Source of the DNA: Leptospira terpstrae serovar Hualin str. LT 11-33 = ATCC 700639
Lineage (GTDB): Bacteria > Spirochaetota > Leptospiria > Leptospirales > Leptospiraceae
Length of the DNA: 64,000 bases
Direction of reading: 5' to 3'
NCBI RefSeq assembly: GCF_000332495.1
Contig: NZ_AOGW02000010.1
Span: 620,001 to 684,000 of the forward strand
Positions 11,801 through 21,903 of this stretch are shown in pieces. Within the stretch, counting starts at the first letter, position 1. The number at the start of each line of letters is the position of its first letter. A model generated the notes under the pieces. The model worked only from the letters and a program-made list of their open reading frames with translations. It was not told where the DNA came from and made no database searches. Both the position numbers and the translations under genes were made by a program.

Positions 11801-12143
11801 GGGGGTGGTCGTTAACGACTCCATTGTTCTTGTGGATTGTGCTAACCAACTCAGGATTGAAGATCCCAGTAAGTCTACTTTCGAACTTTTAGTGGAAGCA
11901 GGAAGTATTCGTCTTAGGGCAGTAATGTTAACTACGGTGACTACAGTTCTTGGACTTCTTCCAACTGCTTATGGAATTGGTGGAAAAGATCCATTCCTTG
12001 TTCCCATGGCATTGGCATTCGGTTGGGGATTGGCGTTTGCCACTTTCATCACCCTCATCATGGTACCTGTCTTTTATCTGAACTTGTATTTGTTCAAAGA
12101 TTGGGTGATGGCCAAATACCAATCGCGAAAGAAAAAGTTTTAG
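8892..12143 (+). CDS. RND-family efflux transporter permease (AcrB/MexB-like)
   Basis: 1083 aa inner-membrane proton antiporter. It has the duplicated RND layout: one N-terminal helix, a large periplasmic loop (about 35-330), six helices, a second periplasmic loop (about 560-860), then the last six helices. The proton-relay motif [17 protein letters not shown] sits in the expected fourth helix, and the matching [14 protein letters not shown] appears in the second half. The substrate is unknown. No membrane-fusion or outer-membrane channel gene is adjacent, so its partners must be encoded elsewhere. The 3' end overlaps the convergent deacetylase gene by 4 bp. The ribosome binding site AGGAG at 8883-8887 supports this start. 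Confidence 0.92.
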   Translation: MGTSIVQYFLSKSLFVNLLTFLILLVGGFTAATMNREAFPNINFDIVSVTTVYPGAAPADVEKLVTKPLEDAIKEVDGIKEFRSASLENRSGIIVTIDPNTKNTQKVVDDLKSAIDRIQDMPTEVEDPIVTEITTARQPVIEIHLSSATRDDKPLLSAKELRDKAKILEEKLKELPTVARITKRGWREREMKVDLDPDKLRSLSLSSTQVINALRLRNINFPGGNINEKTREIIVRTVGEFDTAEEIENVFVRSNDAGRSVRIRDVARVTEGFEDSEYLDKSNGNIAIALTVIKREKADAITVVDDSKVVVEEFIKSTGGTVKHAFVNDLSKYIRRRLGVLTSNAVSGLFLVTASLFVFLGWRMALMTALGIPISIAMTFVAMNYMGLTLNLISMMGLIIVVGILVDDAIIICENVYRHLEMGEEPFEAAMRGTSEVLAPVTATVTTTIAAFGPMLFMTGIFGKFIHSIPLVVILSLCSSLFEAFFMLPSHLYDVSKATDMKGEVKEESHWFVKFKERTYLPLLSFALRNRWKMVGLLLGLFVFSLAIQIKFGKFKLFPGAIETFQVRVTAETGLKLEETDRFIRVIEQAVSKLPEGEVENYISRVGIIQKDPNDPFTKRGKNYAQVMVYLTPDDNRERSTEKIIEVVRENTKFMLNEKALLLLEEKLAKENIGKKEEETLPLADVPKDFLPLKGKLVNLEFEKLAGGPPVGKPVAIEIKGDDFTTLLKIGAEFKAALAKINGVTDIGDDFNEGKDEIRVSVDETLASFAGVSVQSVSLAINTALQGTVSTKIKRADEEVDVRVRFPEEYRSSLTHLNKVYVNNLTGNLIPVSRLTSHDRNPGRASINHLDGKRLLTVTSNIDETVSTSRQVNIEAKKLTEGIIAKYPGYSVRFSGENKDTEESMASLGRAFLVGLLIIYMILASLFRSLAQPLIVMSAIPFAVIGVIFAFLLHGQPFSFLAFLGIIGLAGVVVNDSIVLVDCANQLRIEDPSKSTFELLVEAGSIRLRAVMLTTVTTVLGLLPTAYGIGGKDPFLVPMALAFGWGLAFATFITLIMVPVFYLNLYLFKDWVMAKYQSRKKKF

Positions 12144-13396
12144 TCTTTTTTGTCGTTTAATACTTCGGTAAGAGTTACGAATTTATATCCTTTTTCCTTC
12201 ATCCGTTCGATGAAAGTGGGAAGGATATAAATCAATTTATCAAATTTTCTTGGTCCACCCAAATGCATTAGAATGATGGCACCGTTCATTCCGTTCGCAT
12301 CTGCTTTTTCCCAATTGTCCAAAAAAGTAAGTGTCTCTTCCCCTGTTTTGTAATGAGGGTTGCGAACTACTTCCTTTTTTCCTTTGGATGTTTTTTTATA
12401 AAGGAATTGTTTGCTAATATAATCCGGCAAATCGAGAGAACCTTTAGAATTATTTGACCACATGATATGGTCTGTATAACCAAGGCTTGCATGTGCATCT
12501 AAAATCAATTGGCTAAGTGCTCCATAAGGTAAACGATAATATTTCGTTAACTCTTGTTTTGTGAGCGAATGGAAAATATCTTCTACTCTCTTCAGTTCTT
12601 CTGCCATACGAGGTAAATCGAGAACTGATTTGGATAGGTATTCGAGTACCATTCGTTTTTTTAATGAAGTTTCTGTTACCGATCTTTGGTAATTAAAATG
12701 AGACCAAGTATGATTTCCAAATTCCACAGATCCAGTTTTCGCCATTTTTTTAATATAATCTAAATTTTGACGGAGAAAGAAAGAACCACTAATATCAGAA
12801 GGCCTTTCGTTTGATAAAAAGAGTGTCACCTTAATTTTATGTTCTTTGATATAGTTGTACAATACAGGGAGTTCTTCTCCTGTTGCCAAATCAAAGGTTA
12901 GTGCAATTTCTTTTTGAGTTTCATTTCCCCGGAGAATGTTGCGACCTTTACTGGTTTGGCTTACTTCTTTTAAAAACTGGATGTTTTCTTCGACTTGTTT
13001 GGCAAGTTCTGTATCAGGTTCGCTATCTCCAGCAAGGGCATTCTCCTCTCGAAGTTGTTCTTGGTACATAAGAGAAAAAAGCGATTGTTCCAGTTCTCTC
13101 AGGTTCTTTTCTTTTTCTTTTACCTCTGACTCAAGTTTGGTGACACTTAAACTGAGATAAAGTAAATACCCGCATAGGACGAGAACTGTAATTCCAACAA
13201 AGGAAAGAGCAGAAACCAAGGCAAACTTACGAAGTTTTTTTGCAAACAACCTGTCCTTCTCGATGTCCTGGGAAAGTTCATGAACAATATCCTGAATTTC
13301 CTTTTCTTCATTTGTCGGGTCGAGGGACATTTGGGTATGGGTTTCCTTATTACCTAATATCGGATTTGGATCGGTCGTTCTAAAACGACCTACCAT
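12140..13396 (-). CDS. Membrane-anchored polysaccharide deacetylase family protein
   Basis: Up to 418 aa; an internal ATG at 13330 (MSLDP...) with AAGGAA upstream is a likelier start than the first Met, whose GGGAG abuts the codon. One membrane helix is at about 60-85 ([20 protein letters not shown]), followed by a coiled-coil stretch and a NodB-type domain from about 165. Visible NodB motifs are TFDLATGEE (usually TFDDG), the metal-binding [16 protein letters not shown] and the LMHLGG histidine. The second Asp of motif 1, normally a metal ligand, is replaced by Leu. A cell-envelope glycan deacetylase is plausible, but activity is uncertain. tyrS ends 5 bp upstream. Confidence 0.8.
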   Translation of the reverse strand: MVGRFRTTDPNPILGNKETHTQMSLDPTNEEKEIQDIVHELSQDIEKDRLFAKKLRKFALVSALSFVGITVLVLCGYLLYLSLSVTKLESEVKEKEKNLRELEQSLFSLMYQEQLREENALAGDSEPDTELAKQVEENIQFLKEVSQTSKGRNILRGNETQKEIALTFDLATGEELPVLYNYIKEHKIKVTLFLSNERPSDISGSFFLRQNLDYIKKMAKTGSVEFGNHTWSHFNYQRSVTETSLKKRMVLEYLSKSVLDLPRMAEELKRVEDIFHSLTKQELTKYYRLPYGALSQLILDAHASLGYTDHIMWSNNSKGSLDLPDYISKQFLYKKTSKGKKEVVRNPHYKTGEETLTFLDNWEKADANGMNGAIILMHLGGPRKFDKLIYILPTFIERMKEKGYKFVTLTEVLNDKKD

Positions 13397-13401
13397 CTCC
13401 C

Positions 13402-14628
13402 TTAAGTCTTTATCTTTAAAAATTTTCCCTTCTTTCCTTGGCGGATCAGGTATTCTTTTCCTGGTTCCAAAGAGAGTCCTGGGTCTGTAATTTTTTCTTC
13501 ATCCAGATACAATCCTCCTGCCTGGATGAGCCTACGCCCTTCCGAAACACTGGGAATGAATTTTAATTGGGACAAAACATAGACAAGGAGAGGTGGTTTC
13601 TCGGCAAAGTAAGTAGAATCCAGGTTTTCGGTTGGAATTTCATCGGGAAGGGCACGGTTTTTGGTATTGTGGATGGCAGTCCACTCTTCCACTGCCTTTC
13701 TGTTTTCCTCTTCTGGATGGAGTTGGTCCATCACGAGAAGAGCCAGTTCCGTTTTGACTTCTTTGGGGTGAAGGGATTTGGACCGGATTCCTTCCTTTCT
13801 GTTTTCCATTTCGGTCCGAGGGAGATCAGTTAAAAGTTCAAAGTAATTCCACATCAGATCATCGGAGATGGACATGATTTTTCCATACATATCAATGGGT
13901 TTTTCAGTCACACCGACATAGTTCCCGAGTGACTTCGACATTTTTTTTACTCCATCTAATCCAACGAGAAGTGGAAGTGTAATGACCGATTGTGGTTTTT
14001 GACCGTATTCTCTTTGTAAGTCGCGTCCGACTAACATATTAAACTTTTGGTCCGTTCCCCCAAGTTCCACATCTGCTTTCATCGCAACAGAATCATAACC
14101 TTGGACAAGTGGGTATAAAAACTCAATCATAGAGATGGGAGTTCCTGCTTTATGACGTTTGGTAAAATCGTCTCTTTCCAACATGCGAGAAACTGTATAT
14201 TTTGATGTTAAAACTAAAACATCTTCAAACTTCATTTCCGAACACCAATGAGAGTTATAAAGAATTTTCGTTTTATTTGGATCTAAAATTTTAAACACTT
14301 GGTTTTGGTATGTTTTGGAATTTTCCAATACCTCTTCTTTGGAAAGACGTTTTCTAGTTTCTGATTTTCCCGTGGGGTCACCAATCATCGCTGTAAAATC
14401 ACCAAGCATAAAACAAACTTCATGACCCAAATCTTGGAAGTGTTTTAGTTTTCTAAGTAAAACAAAATGTCCTAAATGTAAATCGGGAGCCGTAGGATCA
14501 AAACCAGCCTTGATGGTAAGGGAAGGTTTGGATTTGATCTTTTCTAAAAGTTCGGCTTCGCTAATGATCTCGACTGTGCCTCGGCGGATGGTATCTAATT
14601 CTTGGTTCAATTCTCTTTCAGTTTTCAT
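13402..14628 (-). CDS. tyrS: Tyrosyl-tRNA synthetase
   Basis: 408 aa class I aminoacyl-tRNA synthetase that charges tRNA-Tyr. The HIGH-type motif appears as HLGH near residue 52, and the KMSKS motif as [12 protein letters not shown] near 230. The Tyr-specific pocket region includes [20 protein letters not shown], and a C-terminal S4-like RNA-binding domain closes the chain ([19 protein letters not shown]). Length and order fit the bacterial TyrZ/TyrS2-like group. It is divergent from glpD, and the deacetylase gene follows after 5 bp on the same strand. I see no T-box leader upstream. Confidence 0.96.
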   Translation of the reverse strand: MKTERELNQELDTIRRGTVEIISEAELLEKIKSKPSLTIKAGFDPTAPDLHLGHFVLLRKLKHFQDLGHEVCFMLGDFTAMIGDPTGKSETRKRLSKEEVLENSKTYQNQVFKILDPNKTKILYNSHWCSEMKFEDVLVLTSKYTVSRMLERDDFTKRHKAGTPISMIEFLYPLVQGYDSVAMKADVELGGTDQKFNMLVGRDLQREYGQKPQSVITLPLLVGLDGVKKMSKSLGNYVGVTEKPIDMYGKIMSISDDLMWNYFELLTDLPRTEMENRKEGIRSKSLHPKEVKTELALLVMDQLHPEEENRKAVEEWTAIHNTKNRALPDEIPTENLDSTYFAEKPPLLVYVLSQLKFIPSVSEGRRLIQAGGLYLDEEKITDPGLSLEPGKEYLIRQGKKGKFLKIKT

Positions 14629-14667
14629 AACAAATTCAAAAATTTTCGATGGTCGAAATGGTGACTT

Positions 14668-14698
14668 TTGACAATACTAACCTTAGAATCTCTATAGG
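14668..14698 (+). promoter_or_regulatory. Possible sigma-70 promoter for glpD
   Basis: A perfect -35 TTGACA at 14668-14673 is followed by TATAGG at 14693-14698 with a long 19-bp spacer; TCTATA at 14691 gives a 17-bp spacer but a weaker match. It lies in the tyrS/glpD divergent gap, 28 bp before the glpD start. Confidence 0.4.
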
Positions 14699-14725
14699 CA
14701 ACCACCAAAGTACGTAAAAACCCTT

Positions 14726-16333
14726 ATGAATCATTTAGATGAAAGAAAACAAACACTAAAACAATTAGAATCAACTGACTACGATGTCTTAGTACTGGGT
14801 GGTGGAGCCACTGGATCCGGTACTGCACTTGATGCTAGTTTGCGCGGATACAAAGTAGCCCTCCTCGAAAAACAAGATTTTTCGGCAGGAACTAGTTCTA
14901 GGTCTACGAAACTCATTCACGGTGGGGTTCGTTACCTCGCCCAATTCCATTTCAAACTGATTTACGAAGCATTATCGGAAAGAAAACGCCTCCTCATCAA
15001 TGCACCCCACTTAGTAAAACCACTTCAGTTTGTTTTACCAACTTATGTTTGGTGGGAAAAACCATTTTACTCGATTGGACTTACCATGTATGACATTCTT
15101 GCCGGTAGATCCATTGTTCCCGGTCATGAAAGAATTACCAAAGCAACTGCTTTAGATTATTTTGCCTCTTTAAAAAAAGAAAAACTAAAGGGGGGAATTT
15201 CCTATTACGATGCCCAGTTCAATGACTCAAGACTCAATGTCACAACAGTCCGAGCTGCCAAAGAAAATGGAGCCGATGTTTTATCTCGAATTGAAGTTAC
15301 ATCTTTTTTAAAAGATGGGAATGGAAAAATCATAGGTGTCACGGCAAAGGACCTCATTACAAAAAAGAAAGTTACGATCAAAGCAAAGGTAGTTGCCAAT
15401 ACTACCGGAGTTTGGATTGATTCCCTTCGAAAATTGGATGACCCTAAAGCAGAAAATGTCCTTGCCCCGAGCCAGGGAATCCACCTTGTCTTCGACAAAG
15501 CAAAGTTACCTTGTCGTACAGCCATGATCATACCCAAAACTGCTGATGGGCGTGTGGTTTTTGTAATCCCATGGGAAGGCAAAGTCCTCCTTGGGACCAC
15601 CGATACTCCAATCCAAAAAATTGAGGAGGAACCTCTTCCTCTTGCCTCAGAAGTAGAATTTTTACTCAAAACTGGAAATGATTATTTAGATACCAAGTTA
15701 ACCAAAGACGATATCGAATCCGTTTTTTCTGGCCTTCGTCCTCTCATCTCCACAGGTGATAAAAAAGATACCAAGTCAATTTCAAGAGAAGAAGCCATCC
15801 TTGTTTCCGAATCAGGTCTTGTCACTATGTCTGGCGGAAAGTGGTCAACCTTTCGTAAAATGGCCGAAGACTTAACGGACAAATTAATTTCTGTCGGGAA
15901 CCTACCTCTTAAGATGAATTGTGTGACCGCTAGTTTTGCATTCCCTGGGGCAGATGGTTATTCCAAACATCTAGTGGCAAAAGTACAAACTATGTATGAT
16001 CTTTCTTATGAAACTTCCGTTCGTTTGGTAGATGCTTATGGTGGCGAGGTTGCCTTCATTCTAGGAAAAAAACCAAAAGAACTCAAAAAAGGATCCGGTT
16101 ACTTTCTAGAAGAAATCAAACATTTTGTGAAAAAGGAATTTGCACTTTCTGTGACTGACGTTCTGTCGAGAAGGTGGAGAGTTGTATTTTTGGATTTGAA
16201 ACTAGCAGAGTCTCTTGCCATTCCGGTAACCAATGCCCTAGCAAAAGAACTTGGTTGGAAAGAAACAGAGAAAAAATCTTCTTTGAACGAACTCTTAAAC
16301 CATATCAAAGACCTGAAAAAAACAATAGGTTAA
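14726..16333 (+). CDS. glpD: Glycerol-3-phosphate dehydrogenase (FAD-dependent)
   Basis: 535 aa flavoprotein that oxidises glycerol-3-phosphate to dihydroxyacetone phosphate and feeds electrons to quinones at the inner membrane. The FAD-binding motif VLVLGGGATGSGTALDAS is near residue 20-37. The GlpD signatures SSRSTKLIHGGVRYL (about 60-75) and GLRPLIS with SGGKWSTFRKMAEDL (about 370-390) are clear. The C-terminal cap domain is present. Length is as expected. In Leptospira, glycerol phosphate also links to lipid catabolism. It is convergent with the following lipoprotein-like gene, only 18 bp away. Confidence 0.95.
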   Translation: MNHLDERKQTLKQLESTDYDVLVLGGGATGSGTALDASLRGYKVALLEKQDFSAGTSSRSTKLIHGGVRYLAQFHFKLIYEALSERKRLLINAPHLVKPLQFVLPTYVWWEKPFYSIGLTMYDILAGRSIVPGHERITKATALDYFASLKKEKLKGGISYYDAQFNDSRLNVTTVRAAKENGADVLSRIEVTSFLKDGNGKIIGVTAKDLITKKKVTIKAKVVANTTGVWIDSLRKLDDPKAENVLAPSQGIHLVFDKAKLPCRTAMIIPKTADGRVVFVIPWEGKVLLGTTDTPIQKIEEEPLPLASEVEFLLKTGNDYLDTKLTKDDIESVFSGLRPLISTGDKKDTKSISREEAILVSESGLVTMSGGKWSTFRKMAEDLTDKLISVGNLPLKMNCVTASFAFPGADGYSKHLVAKVQTMYDLSYETSVRLVDAYGGEVAFILGKKPKELKKGSGYFLEEIKHFVKKEFALSVTDVLSRRWRVVFLDLKLAESLAIPVTNALAKELGWKETEKKSSLNELLNHIKDLKKTIG

Positions 16334-16367
16334 AAACGAAAAAAGCCAAATCTATTTCGGTTTGGCT
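16334..16367 (-). terminator. Rho-independent terminator overlapping a stop codon
   Basis: Read on minus, AGCCAAA (16361-16367) pairs with TTTGGCT (16344-16350) across a 10-nt loop and is followed by a T-rich run opposite the A-tract at 16334-16344. The stop codon of the minus-strand gene (16352-16354) lies in the loop, so the 5' arm is coding sequence. There is no T-run on the plus side, so it should not stop glpD transcription. Confidence 0.65.
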
Positions 16368-17452
16368 AGTTCGTAATGATAAAAAGTCCTACCTGATTCC
16401 TTTTCTTTTAACACGAGCAAATAGTGGGTTTTGGGATTGAAGACTTCGGAAAACCGGGTACCTAGTTTGGTTTTGAAGTTTTCATAGTCTTCATCGCCCA
16501 CTTCGGCCCGTTTAAAAATCCAGGAAATATTCCTTTCAATCCCACCGTTATCATAATAACTCAAATTGAGTTCCAATCCTTCTTCTGATGATTGAAGAAT
16601 GGTGTAGGTTCCGACGATGGAAGGTAAAAATCCTAAAGGATCTCCTTCTCCATACATCTCCGAAAAACTAAAGGTTTGGTCAGACTTAAAAAATACGGGA
16701 AGGATGGTTCCTTGGTCATAAAAGGAAATGGTTCCCTTTTCATTGGCCAATACTAATTGTTTGAATCCAGAAAAGTGGCGTTCTGCTTTGCCAAATTGAA
16801 TGATGGTATTTTTAATTTTATCAAAGGAAACCCAAGGATAAGAAACAAAGTTGTCTTTTTGTATTTCTCCAAACGAAATTTCAGAAATACATACTCGTCC
16901 CGTGGATCCGAGACCATGAGTTTCTAAAATTTCGAAACGAATTACATTTCCTTGAAACTTAGAATCTAAATCCAATATTTGAAATCCTGATTTTCCAAAT
17001 TTGGGTTTTGTCAGTTCCAAATCCACTGTGGAACCTATTTTCAGTTTTGACTTTAAATCTTCGGTTTCCATATCGAACGAAGTGATTCGAAGTTTTTTTA
17101 CTGCATCATTTGATTTTAAATCCAGTGCTGATTTATGAAATCCATTGAATATCTGTAAGGCGGAGAATTCCGAATAAGATTTTAAATATAAAGTGAATCC
17201 AGAACCTACTTCTTTGGCATTCGAACAAAACGCCGTCGTAGGTTTATTGTCCAAAGCAAATTCTGGGCTAAATCGCCAAGGTTCTTCGGGACTGATTTGG
17301 CCTACACTTTGGGTTCTTTGGTAATCGAATTGTTTTTCGGAACCTTTACATTGAAAACTGAAACCGAGAGAAAGAAGGAGAAGGCAAAAATACCTGAGAA
17401 GCTTTGTTAGAAAAGGAAAAAGGTAAGTAAAATTAAACTGATTCAGACCCAT
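16352..17452 (-). CDS. Putative exported protein with discoidin/NADase-type glycan-binding-like domain
   Basis: 366 aa, not firmly identified. The N-terminus has a hydrophobic export segment (LLRYFCLLLLSLGFSFQC). The Cys after it could be a lipidation site, although Gln at -1 is unusual. Residues about 55-195 contain AFCSNAKEVGSGFTLYL, FSALQIFNGF and a conserved ...RVCISEISFGE ending. This resembles the galactose-binding, discoidin-like domain often called NADase-type glycan-binding in Leptospira exported proteins. The rest is beta-rich. It starts 56 bp after the rpoD stop and ends in its own terminator. A surface or periplasmic role is inferred. Confidence 0.6.
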   Translation of the reverse strand: MGLNQFNFTYLFPFLTKLLRYFCLLLLSLGFSFQCKGSEKQFDYQRTQSVGQISPEEPWRFSPEFALDNKPTTAFCSNAKEVGSGFTLYLKSYSEFSALQIFNGFHKSALDLKSNDAVKKLRITSFDMETEDLKSKLKIGSTVDLELTKPKFGKSGFQILDLDSKFQGNVIRFEILETHGLGSTGRVCISEISFGEIQKDNFVSYPWVSFDKIKNTIIQFGKAERHFSGFKQLVLANEKGTISFYDQGTILPVFFKSDQTFSFSEMYGEGDPLGFLPSIVGTYTILQSSEEGLELNLSYYDNGGIERNISWIFKRAEVGDEDYENFKTKLGTRFSEVFNPKTHYLLVLKEKESGRTFYHYELAKPK

Positions 17453-17508
17453 GGACTGTCAAACCATGAATCTGAACGAAAGGACGATCAAGCGAAAAAC
17501 AATTTCTC

Positions 17509-19281
17509 TTAATCGATATAGTCTTTGAGTTTTTTGGATCGGCTTGGGTGGCGGAGTCGACGAAGGGCTTTCGCTTCAATCTGACGAATCCGTTCCCGGG
17601 TAACTTTAAATTGGTAACCCACCTCTTCCAATGTTTGCGCATACCCATCATCCAATCCAAATCGCATCCGAATCACCTTTTGCTCCCGTGCAGGAAGTGT
17701 TTGTAAGACCTGACGAATTTGTTCGGAAAGGATGGAAGACGCAGCAGAGTTTAGCGGAGAAATGACTTCCTTATCTTCGATAAAATCTCCGAGTTCCGAA
17801 TCCTCCTCCGAACCCACAGGGATCTCAAGAGAAATTGGTTCGCGGGCTACGTTTTTCACTGCCTTAACTTTTTGCACTGGCCAACCAAGTCTCTCCGCAA
17901 TCTCATCATTGGATGGATCACGACCAAACTCTTGAACAAAGAGTCGAGTTTCCCGAATCACTTTGTTGACTTGTTCGATCATGTGAACTGGAACACGAAT
18001 GGTTCGTGCTTGGTCAGAGATCGCACGAGTGATGGCTTGCCTAATCCACCAAGTCGCATATGTAGAAAACTTATAACCTTTTTTGTATTCGAACTTATCC
18101 ACAGCGCGGATGAGACCAATGTTTCCTTCTTGGATTAGGTCAAAGAAATGCATTCCACGGTTGGCATATCTTTTGGCAATGGAAACCACCAAACGAAGGT
18201 TTGCTCTCACAAGCTCACGTTTCGCTTGGGCAATTTCTCTTTCGCCTTTGATGATTTTTTCACCCCAGTCTTTGATTTCGCCAACGGGAGATCCAGCTTC
18301 CTGTTCCATACGACGGAGTTTTCTTTCGTTATTACGAATATCTTTGATGACTTCTCTAACTTCATCAATATCGCAACCCATCATCTTTTCGATTTCATCT
18401 AAGTTTTCATTTTTTTCGATGAAACGGTTTAGGGCTTTAATTTCACGAACATCATGTCCGTATTTGGCTTTGATTTTAAGGAAATGTTTTTCAATTTCCT
18501 TAACACGAAATACCATTGATTTGATTTTTTGTGAGATCTTTTGTATTTCTTTTTGAGAAACACCAATTTTACGAATAGCTTCGTCAATTTTGCCAGTAGA
18601 TAAATCAATTTTTTCTTTGAGTTCTTTAAACTTCTTAGAGTTCTCAGAATACTTACGAATTCGGTTTGTGGATTCGTTGAGAACTTTTTCATCCTGTTGG
18701 ATGAGTTCCATATTTTCAAAGAATACTTTTTCCAATTTGTCTGCTTGCTCTTGGTTGAGGGCGTACATTTTGTCCACTTTCACCAAGTCATAAACTTTGA
18801 TTTTTTTGGACTTTATTTTTGGAATGAGTTTTGCAAAGTTTTGGCGAAGTATTGAAGAACTAAGAATTGTTTCTTCAATGATTTTTTCACCCTTCTCTAT
18901 TCTTTTGGCAAGAAACACTTCTGTTTCTCCAGAGATAAGAGATACTTTACCAATTTCTTTTAGATAAAGGCGGATTGGATCCTCGGAACTAGAGGAAACA
19001 CTGGACTCTCTTTTTTTACGTGCAGGTTTCTCTTTTGTTTCTTTGTTTGTCTCTTCTTTTGTTGTTGTAAGGGAACTCGATTCTTCCAAAGATTTTTTGG
19101 AATACTCTTCTACAATTTCAATCCCCATCTCATGTAACAAAGTAAAGACATCATCGATCTTTTCGGAATTTAAGATTTTATCCGGAAGTATTTCATTGAT
19201 TTCATCATAAGAAACCTCTCGATTTGCTTTACCGATCGAGATGATCTTTTGTACTTCTGGTAGGCTTGCTAGATTTTCCAT
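17509..19281 (-). CDS. rpoD: RNA polymerase primary sigma factor (sigma-70)
   Basis: 590 aa housekeeping sigma factor. Region 1.1 is at the N-terminus and a low-complexity Ser/Lys/Glu linker follows near residues 65-95. Region 1.2 begins at [19 protein letters not shown], and a long non-conserved helical insert spans about 140-345. Regions 2.1-2.4 are textbook ([36 protein letters not shown]), then region 3, and region 4 with the -35-binding helix ([17 protein letters not shown]). dnaG ends 16 bp upstream, giving the classic rpsU-yqeY-dnaG-rpoD order of the macromolecular-synthesis operon. Confidence 0.97.
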   Translation of the reverse strand: MENLASLPEVQKIISIGKANREVSYDEINEILPDKILNSEKIDDVFTLLHEMGIEIVEEYSKKSLEESSSLTTTKEETNKETKEKPARKKRESSVSSSSEDPIRLYLKEIGKVSLISGETEVFLAKRIEKGEKIIEETILSSSILRQNFAKLIPKIKSKKIKVYDLVKVDKMYALNQEQADKLEKVFFENMELIQQDEKVLNESTNRIRKYSENSKKFKELKEKIDLSTGKIDEAIRKIGVSQKEIQKISQKIKSMVFRVKEIEKHFLKIKAKYGHDVREIKALNRFIEKNENLDEIEKMMGCDIDEVREVIKDIRNNERKLRRMEQEAGSPVGEIKDWGEKIIKGEREIAQAKRELVRANLRLVVSIAKRYANRGMHFFDLIQEGNIGLIRAVDKFEYKKGYKFSTYATWWIRQAITRAISDQARTIRVPVHMIEQVNKVIRETRLFVQEFGRDPSNDEIAERLGWPVQKVKAVKNVAREPISLEIPVGSEEDSELGDFIEDKEVISPLNSAASSILSEQIRQVLQTLPAREQKVIRMRFGLDDGYAQTLEEVGYQFKVTRERIRQIEAKALRRLRHPSRSKKLKDYID

Positions 19282-19297
19282 TCTACCTCTATCCTCT

Positions 19298-21109
19298 TTA
19301 GACTTCTAACGTTTGGATCGTTCGGAGATACACGGATCTCTTATTTTTCTCACTCTTTAAGAGTGAAAGTTCTGACAAAAGATTGTTCTTTTCTTCAATC
19401 GTTAAGTCAGGTTTGGCCATTTCTTTGACAAGTTCTTCCATCCTTGCGTCATCCAACAAATCCGCATGGTAAAGAAACATCCCTTTAAAAAGCCCTGGGC
19501 TTGTCGAATCATCGGCCGTAAAATGTTCGGCAATCATTCCCAGGTATTCCGAAGGAATCTCTTCCCTCGAAAGAATTTCAGCAGCTGTTAAGTTCTCATT
19601 CTGCAAATACTTAGTATATAAATAGTCCCAAAGAAAAGCGGATACTTCATCCCGAAACTCAAGACCAAGCAAATCATCCGCGAAACTAAAAAGTTCCAAA
19701 TTCTGAATGAGCATGGCGATCATCTTTCGTTCACAAACCAAAATGGGAGAAACTTTTCCCGGTTTAGCCGCCGTTCTTTCCTTCTTAGTATCGACCACGG
19801 AGGGGGTCGAAGTTACCCCTGGTTTGCCACGAAAATCCTGAAAAAGCGAAGAAAATGAAAGTCCGAGTTGGCGTGCCCCTTCCTCTAAATAGACCTGTTT
19901 GTCCGTTTCTTTTTCCATTGGCCGGAGGAATTCGAAAAGTTTTTTGACACTGGCTTGTTTTTCTTCTGCAAGCGAACTTGGACCTGCCCCTCCGAGAACT
20001 TCCCGGATCATAAATTGCGAAGCTGGGGCCGCTGCTTCGAGTAAATCTCTGATTTCTTGTTTGTTGTGATGGAGTGAATAATCAAAAGGGTCTTTTCCTT
20101 CGGGAATGTGACATACCTTCACACTTACCCCTTCTTTCGATAGGAGGTTCACAGCCCTAAAAGCGCCCTTTGTGCCTGCTTTATCGGAATCCATCATTAA
20201 GTACACTTTGTCCGCCATATTCTTCAATATCCGAACATGGCCTTCCGTGAAACCAGTGCCAAGCGGAGCGACAACAAACTCGATTCCTTTACGAAAGAGT
20301 CCAATGGCGTCAAACACACCTTCGACGATCACCGCTTCTCTTGTTTTGCGGATGCTGTCTTGGGCTAAATTTAAATTATAAAACGTACGACTTTTATCAT
20401 AGATCAAAGAGTTTGGACTATTGATGTATTTGGCTTCTTCCGATTCACCAAGGATCCGTCCAGAAAAGGCAATCACTCTCCCCTTGGTATCGATCACAGG
20501 AAACATAATGCGGCTACGAAAGAAATCATAAGGATCTCTATTTTGGTCTTGTCGTTTGAGTAGACCCAACTGTTCGCCTAACTTCACTTCGGATTCTGAT
20601 TTAAACAAATCTTGACGTAAATTCCCAAATCCAGGAAGTCCAAATCCAATTTTAAAAACTTTTAAATCTTCTGTAAACATCCCGCGAGATTCTAAATACT
20701 TTAAAGCCACTTCGCCGGCGCTTGTATTTAAATTTCTTTGAAAGTATTCTAAGGCTTTTTGAGAGACCTGGTAAAGTGCTTCTTTTTTTCGTTCTGACTC
20801 TTCCTCTTCTTTGGTCCTTTCCACAAGCGGAATGCCAGAATAATCAGAAAGAATTTCTAAAGATTTGAGAAAGTCTACCTTTTGGTAGTCCATCACAAAA
20901 CGAAATAAATCACCAGAAGCTTTACAGCCAAAACAGTGGTAGAACCCACCTTCTGAGTTTACATTGAATGAGGGAGTTTTTTCATTATGGAATGGGCAAA
21001 TGCCTACAAGGTTACGTCCCATACGTCGTAAGGGAACAAACCTGTTGATGTATGAGTCAATGGAGACTTCTCTGCGAACTCTTTCTTTAAAACTTTGGTA
21101 AGGATTCAC
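19298..21109 (-). CDS. dnaG: DNA primase
   Basis: 603 aa; makes RNA primers at the replication fork. The N-terminal CHC2 zinc-binding domain has ligands Cys38, His41, Cys59 and Cys62 ([10 protein letters not shown]...YHCFGC). The core contains the TOPRIM acidic motif [12 protein letters not shown] (about 260-275) and LMMDSDKAG. The C-terminal helicase-interaction region is present but poorly conserved. Length is normal. It sits 12 bp after yqeY and 16 bp before rpoD in the same operon. Confidence 0.97.
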   Translation of the reverse strand: MNPYQSFKERVRREVSIDSYINRFVPLRRMGRNLVGICPFHNEKTPSFNVNSEGGFYHCFGCKASGDLFRFVMDYQKVDFLKSLEILSDYSGIPLVERTKEEEESERKKEALYQVSQKALEYFQRNLNTSAGEVALKYLESRGMFTEDLKVFKIGFGLPGFGNLRQDLFKSESEVKLGEQLGLLKRQDQNRDPYDFFRSRIMFPVIDTKGRVIAFSGRILGESEEAKYINSPNSLIYDKSRTFYNLNLAQDSIRKTREAVIVEGVFDAIGLFRKGIEFVVAPLGTGFTEGHVRILKNMADKVYLMMDSDKAGTKGAFRAVNLLSKEGVSVKVCHIPEGKDPFDYSLHHNKQEIRDLLEAAAPASQFMIREVLGGAGPSSLAEEKQASVKKLFEFLRPMEKETDKQVYLEEGARQLGLSFSSLFQDFRGKPGVTSTPSVVDTKKERTAAKPGKVSPILVCERKMIAMLIQNLELFSFADDLLGLEFRDEVSAFLWDYLYTKYLQNENLTAAEILSREEIPSEYLGMIAEHFTADDSTSPGLFKGMFLYHADLLDDARMEELVKEMAKPDLTIEEKNNLLSELSLLKSEKNKRSVYLRTIQTLEV

Positions 21110-21121
21110 AGTATAACAGTA

Positions 21122-21577
21122 TTAACGGGCGCTAAGTGCTTGTTTTGCGAGGGAGGATACCTTGGAGCCGTCTATATTTTGTCCTTTAAATTTTGCCATA
21201 ACTTTACCCATCACCTTTCCCATATCCTGGGCTCCGCTAGCATTCAATTCCCCAATGGCTTCTGTAACCGCTTTGGAGATTTCTTCATCGGAGACTTCTT
21301 CTGGAATATAACGAGAGATGACTTCTGCTTCCTGAATTTCTTTGCTAGAAAGATCGGGACGATTGGCTTTGTCATATTCGACTGCCGTGTCCTTTCTGCG
21401 TTTGAAATTGGATTTAAGGATCTGCATCACCGCAGTATCCGTCAGTTCGGAAGCACCGGTTTTGGTTAATTCATATTGAATTTCCGCTTTCAAGAGACGT
21501 AAAGTGCCGAGGACTGTTTCATCCTTAGCCTTTAAAGCCGTCTTTAGATCGGTATTGATCGTCTCTTGAAGGGTCAT
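21122..21577 (-). CDS. yqeY: GatB/YqeY-family protein
   Basis: 151 aa, the full length of stand-alone YqeY proteins. It is an all-helical domain related to the tRNA-binding tail of GatB, with typical segments LRLLKAEIQYE, VISRYIPEEVSDEEI and MGKVMGKVMAKFKGQNIDG. Biochemical function is not established in the family; a tRNA or aminoacylation link is inferred from GatB. It lies between rpsU (20 bp) and dnaG (12 bp), a widely conserved position in bacteria. Confidence 0.92.
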   Translation of the reverse strand: MTLQETINTDLKTALKAKDETVLGTLRLLKAEIQYELTKTGASELTDTAVMQILKSNFKRRKDTAVEYDKANRPDLSSKEIQEAEVISRYIPEEVSDEEISKAVTEAIGELNASGAQDMGKVMGKVMAKFKGQNIDGSKVSSLAKQALSAR

Positions 21578-21597
21578 TAGTAAAACCGACTTTAAGA

Positions 21598-21822
21598 TTA
21601 AAGTTTATCTTTTTTAGCGAATAGTCTTTTCTTTTTGTCTCGTTTGCGTTTCGCAGCTTCGACAGCTTTCTTTTTCACAACGCTTGGTTTTTCAAAGTAT
21701 TCTCTACGTTTGATTTCGCTCATGATACCAGCATTCGCACAATCTCTTTTGAATCGACGAAGCGCAGCTTCAATTGATTCCCCTTCTTTTAAATAAATCC
21801 CTACTTGTGGGGTCATAGACAA
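21598..21822 (-). CDS. rpsU: 30S ribosomal protein S21
   Basis: 74 aa, very basic, with the S21 pattern GESIEAALRRFKRDCANAGIMSEIKRREYFEKPS followed by a Lys/Arg-rich tail. It binds the 3' region of 16S rRNA on the small subunit and aids initiation. It is the first gene of the rpsU-yqeY-dnaG-rpoD operon. A candidate promoter lies about 40-65 bp upstream. Confidence 0.96.
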   Translation of the reverse strand: MSMTPQVGIYLKEGESIEAALRRFKRDCANAGIMSEIKRREYFEKPSVVKKKAVEAAKRKRDKKKRLFAKKDKL

Positions 21823-21858
21823 ACAACTGTCCTTTTGTAAAAATGGTCTAGTTTTGAC

Positions 21859-21886
21859 GGTATCGGAAACCGCCCTGATTTGTCAA
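21859..21886 (-). promoter_or_regulatory. Candidate promoter of the rpsU-yqeY-dnaG-rpoD operon
   Basis: On minus, TTGACA (complement of 21881-21886) and GATACC (21859-21864) are 16 bp apart. The -35 is perfect and the -10 weak. The predicted start would leave a leader of about 30 nt before rpsU. Confidence 0.45.
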
Positions 21887-21903
21887 TTCAGCCGAAAAAC
21901 AAA

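Noticed and set aside
14629..14725. Searched for a T-box leader upstream of tyrS
   Set aside because: The gap is short, has no T-box-like sequence or antiterminator fold, and is shared with the glpD promoter.
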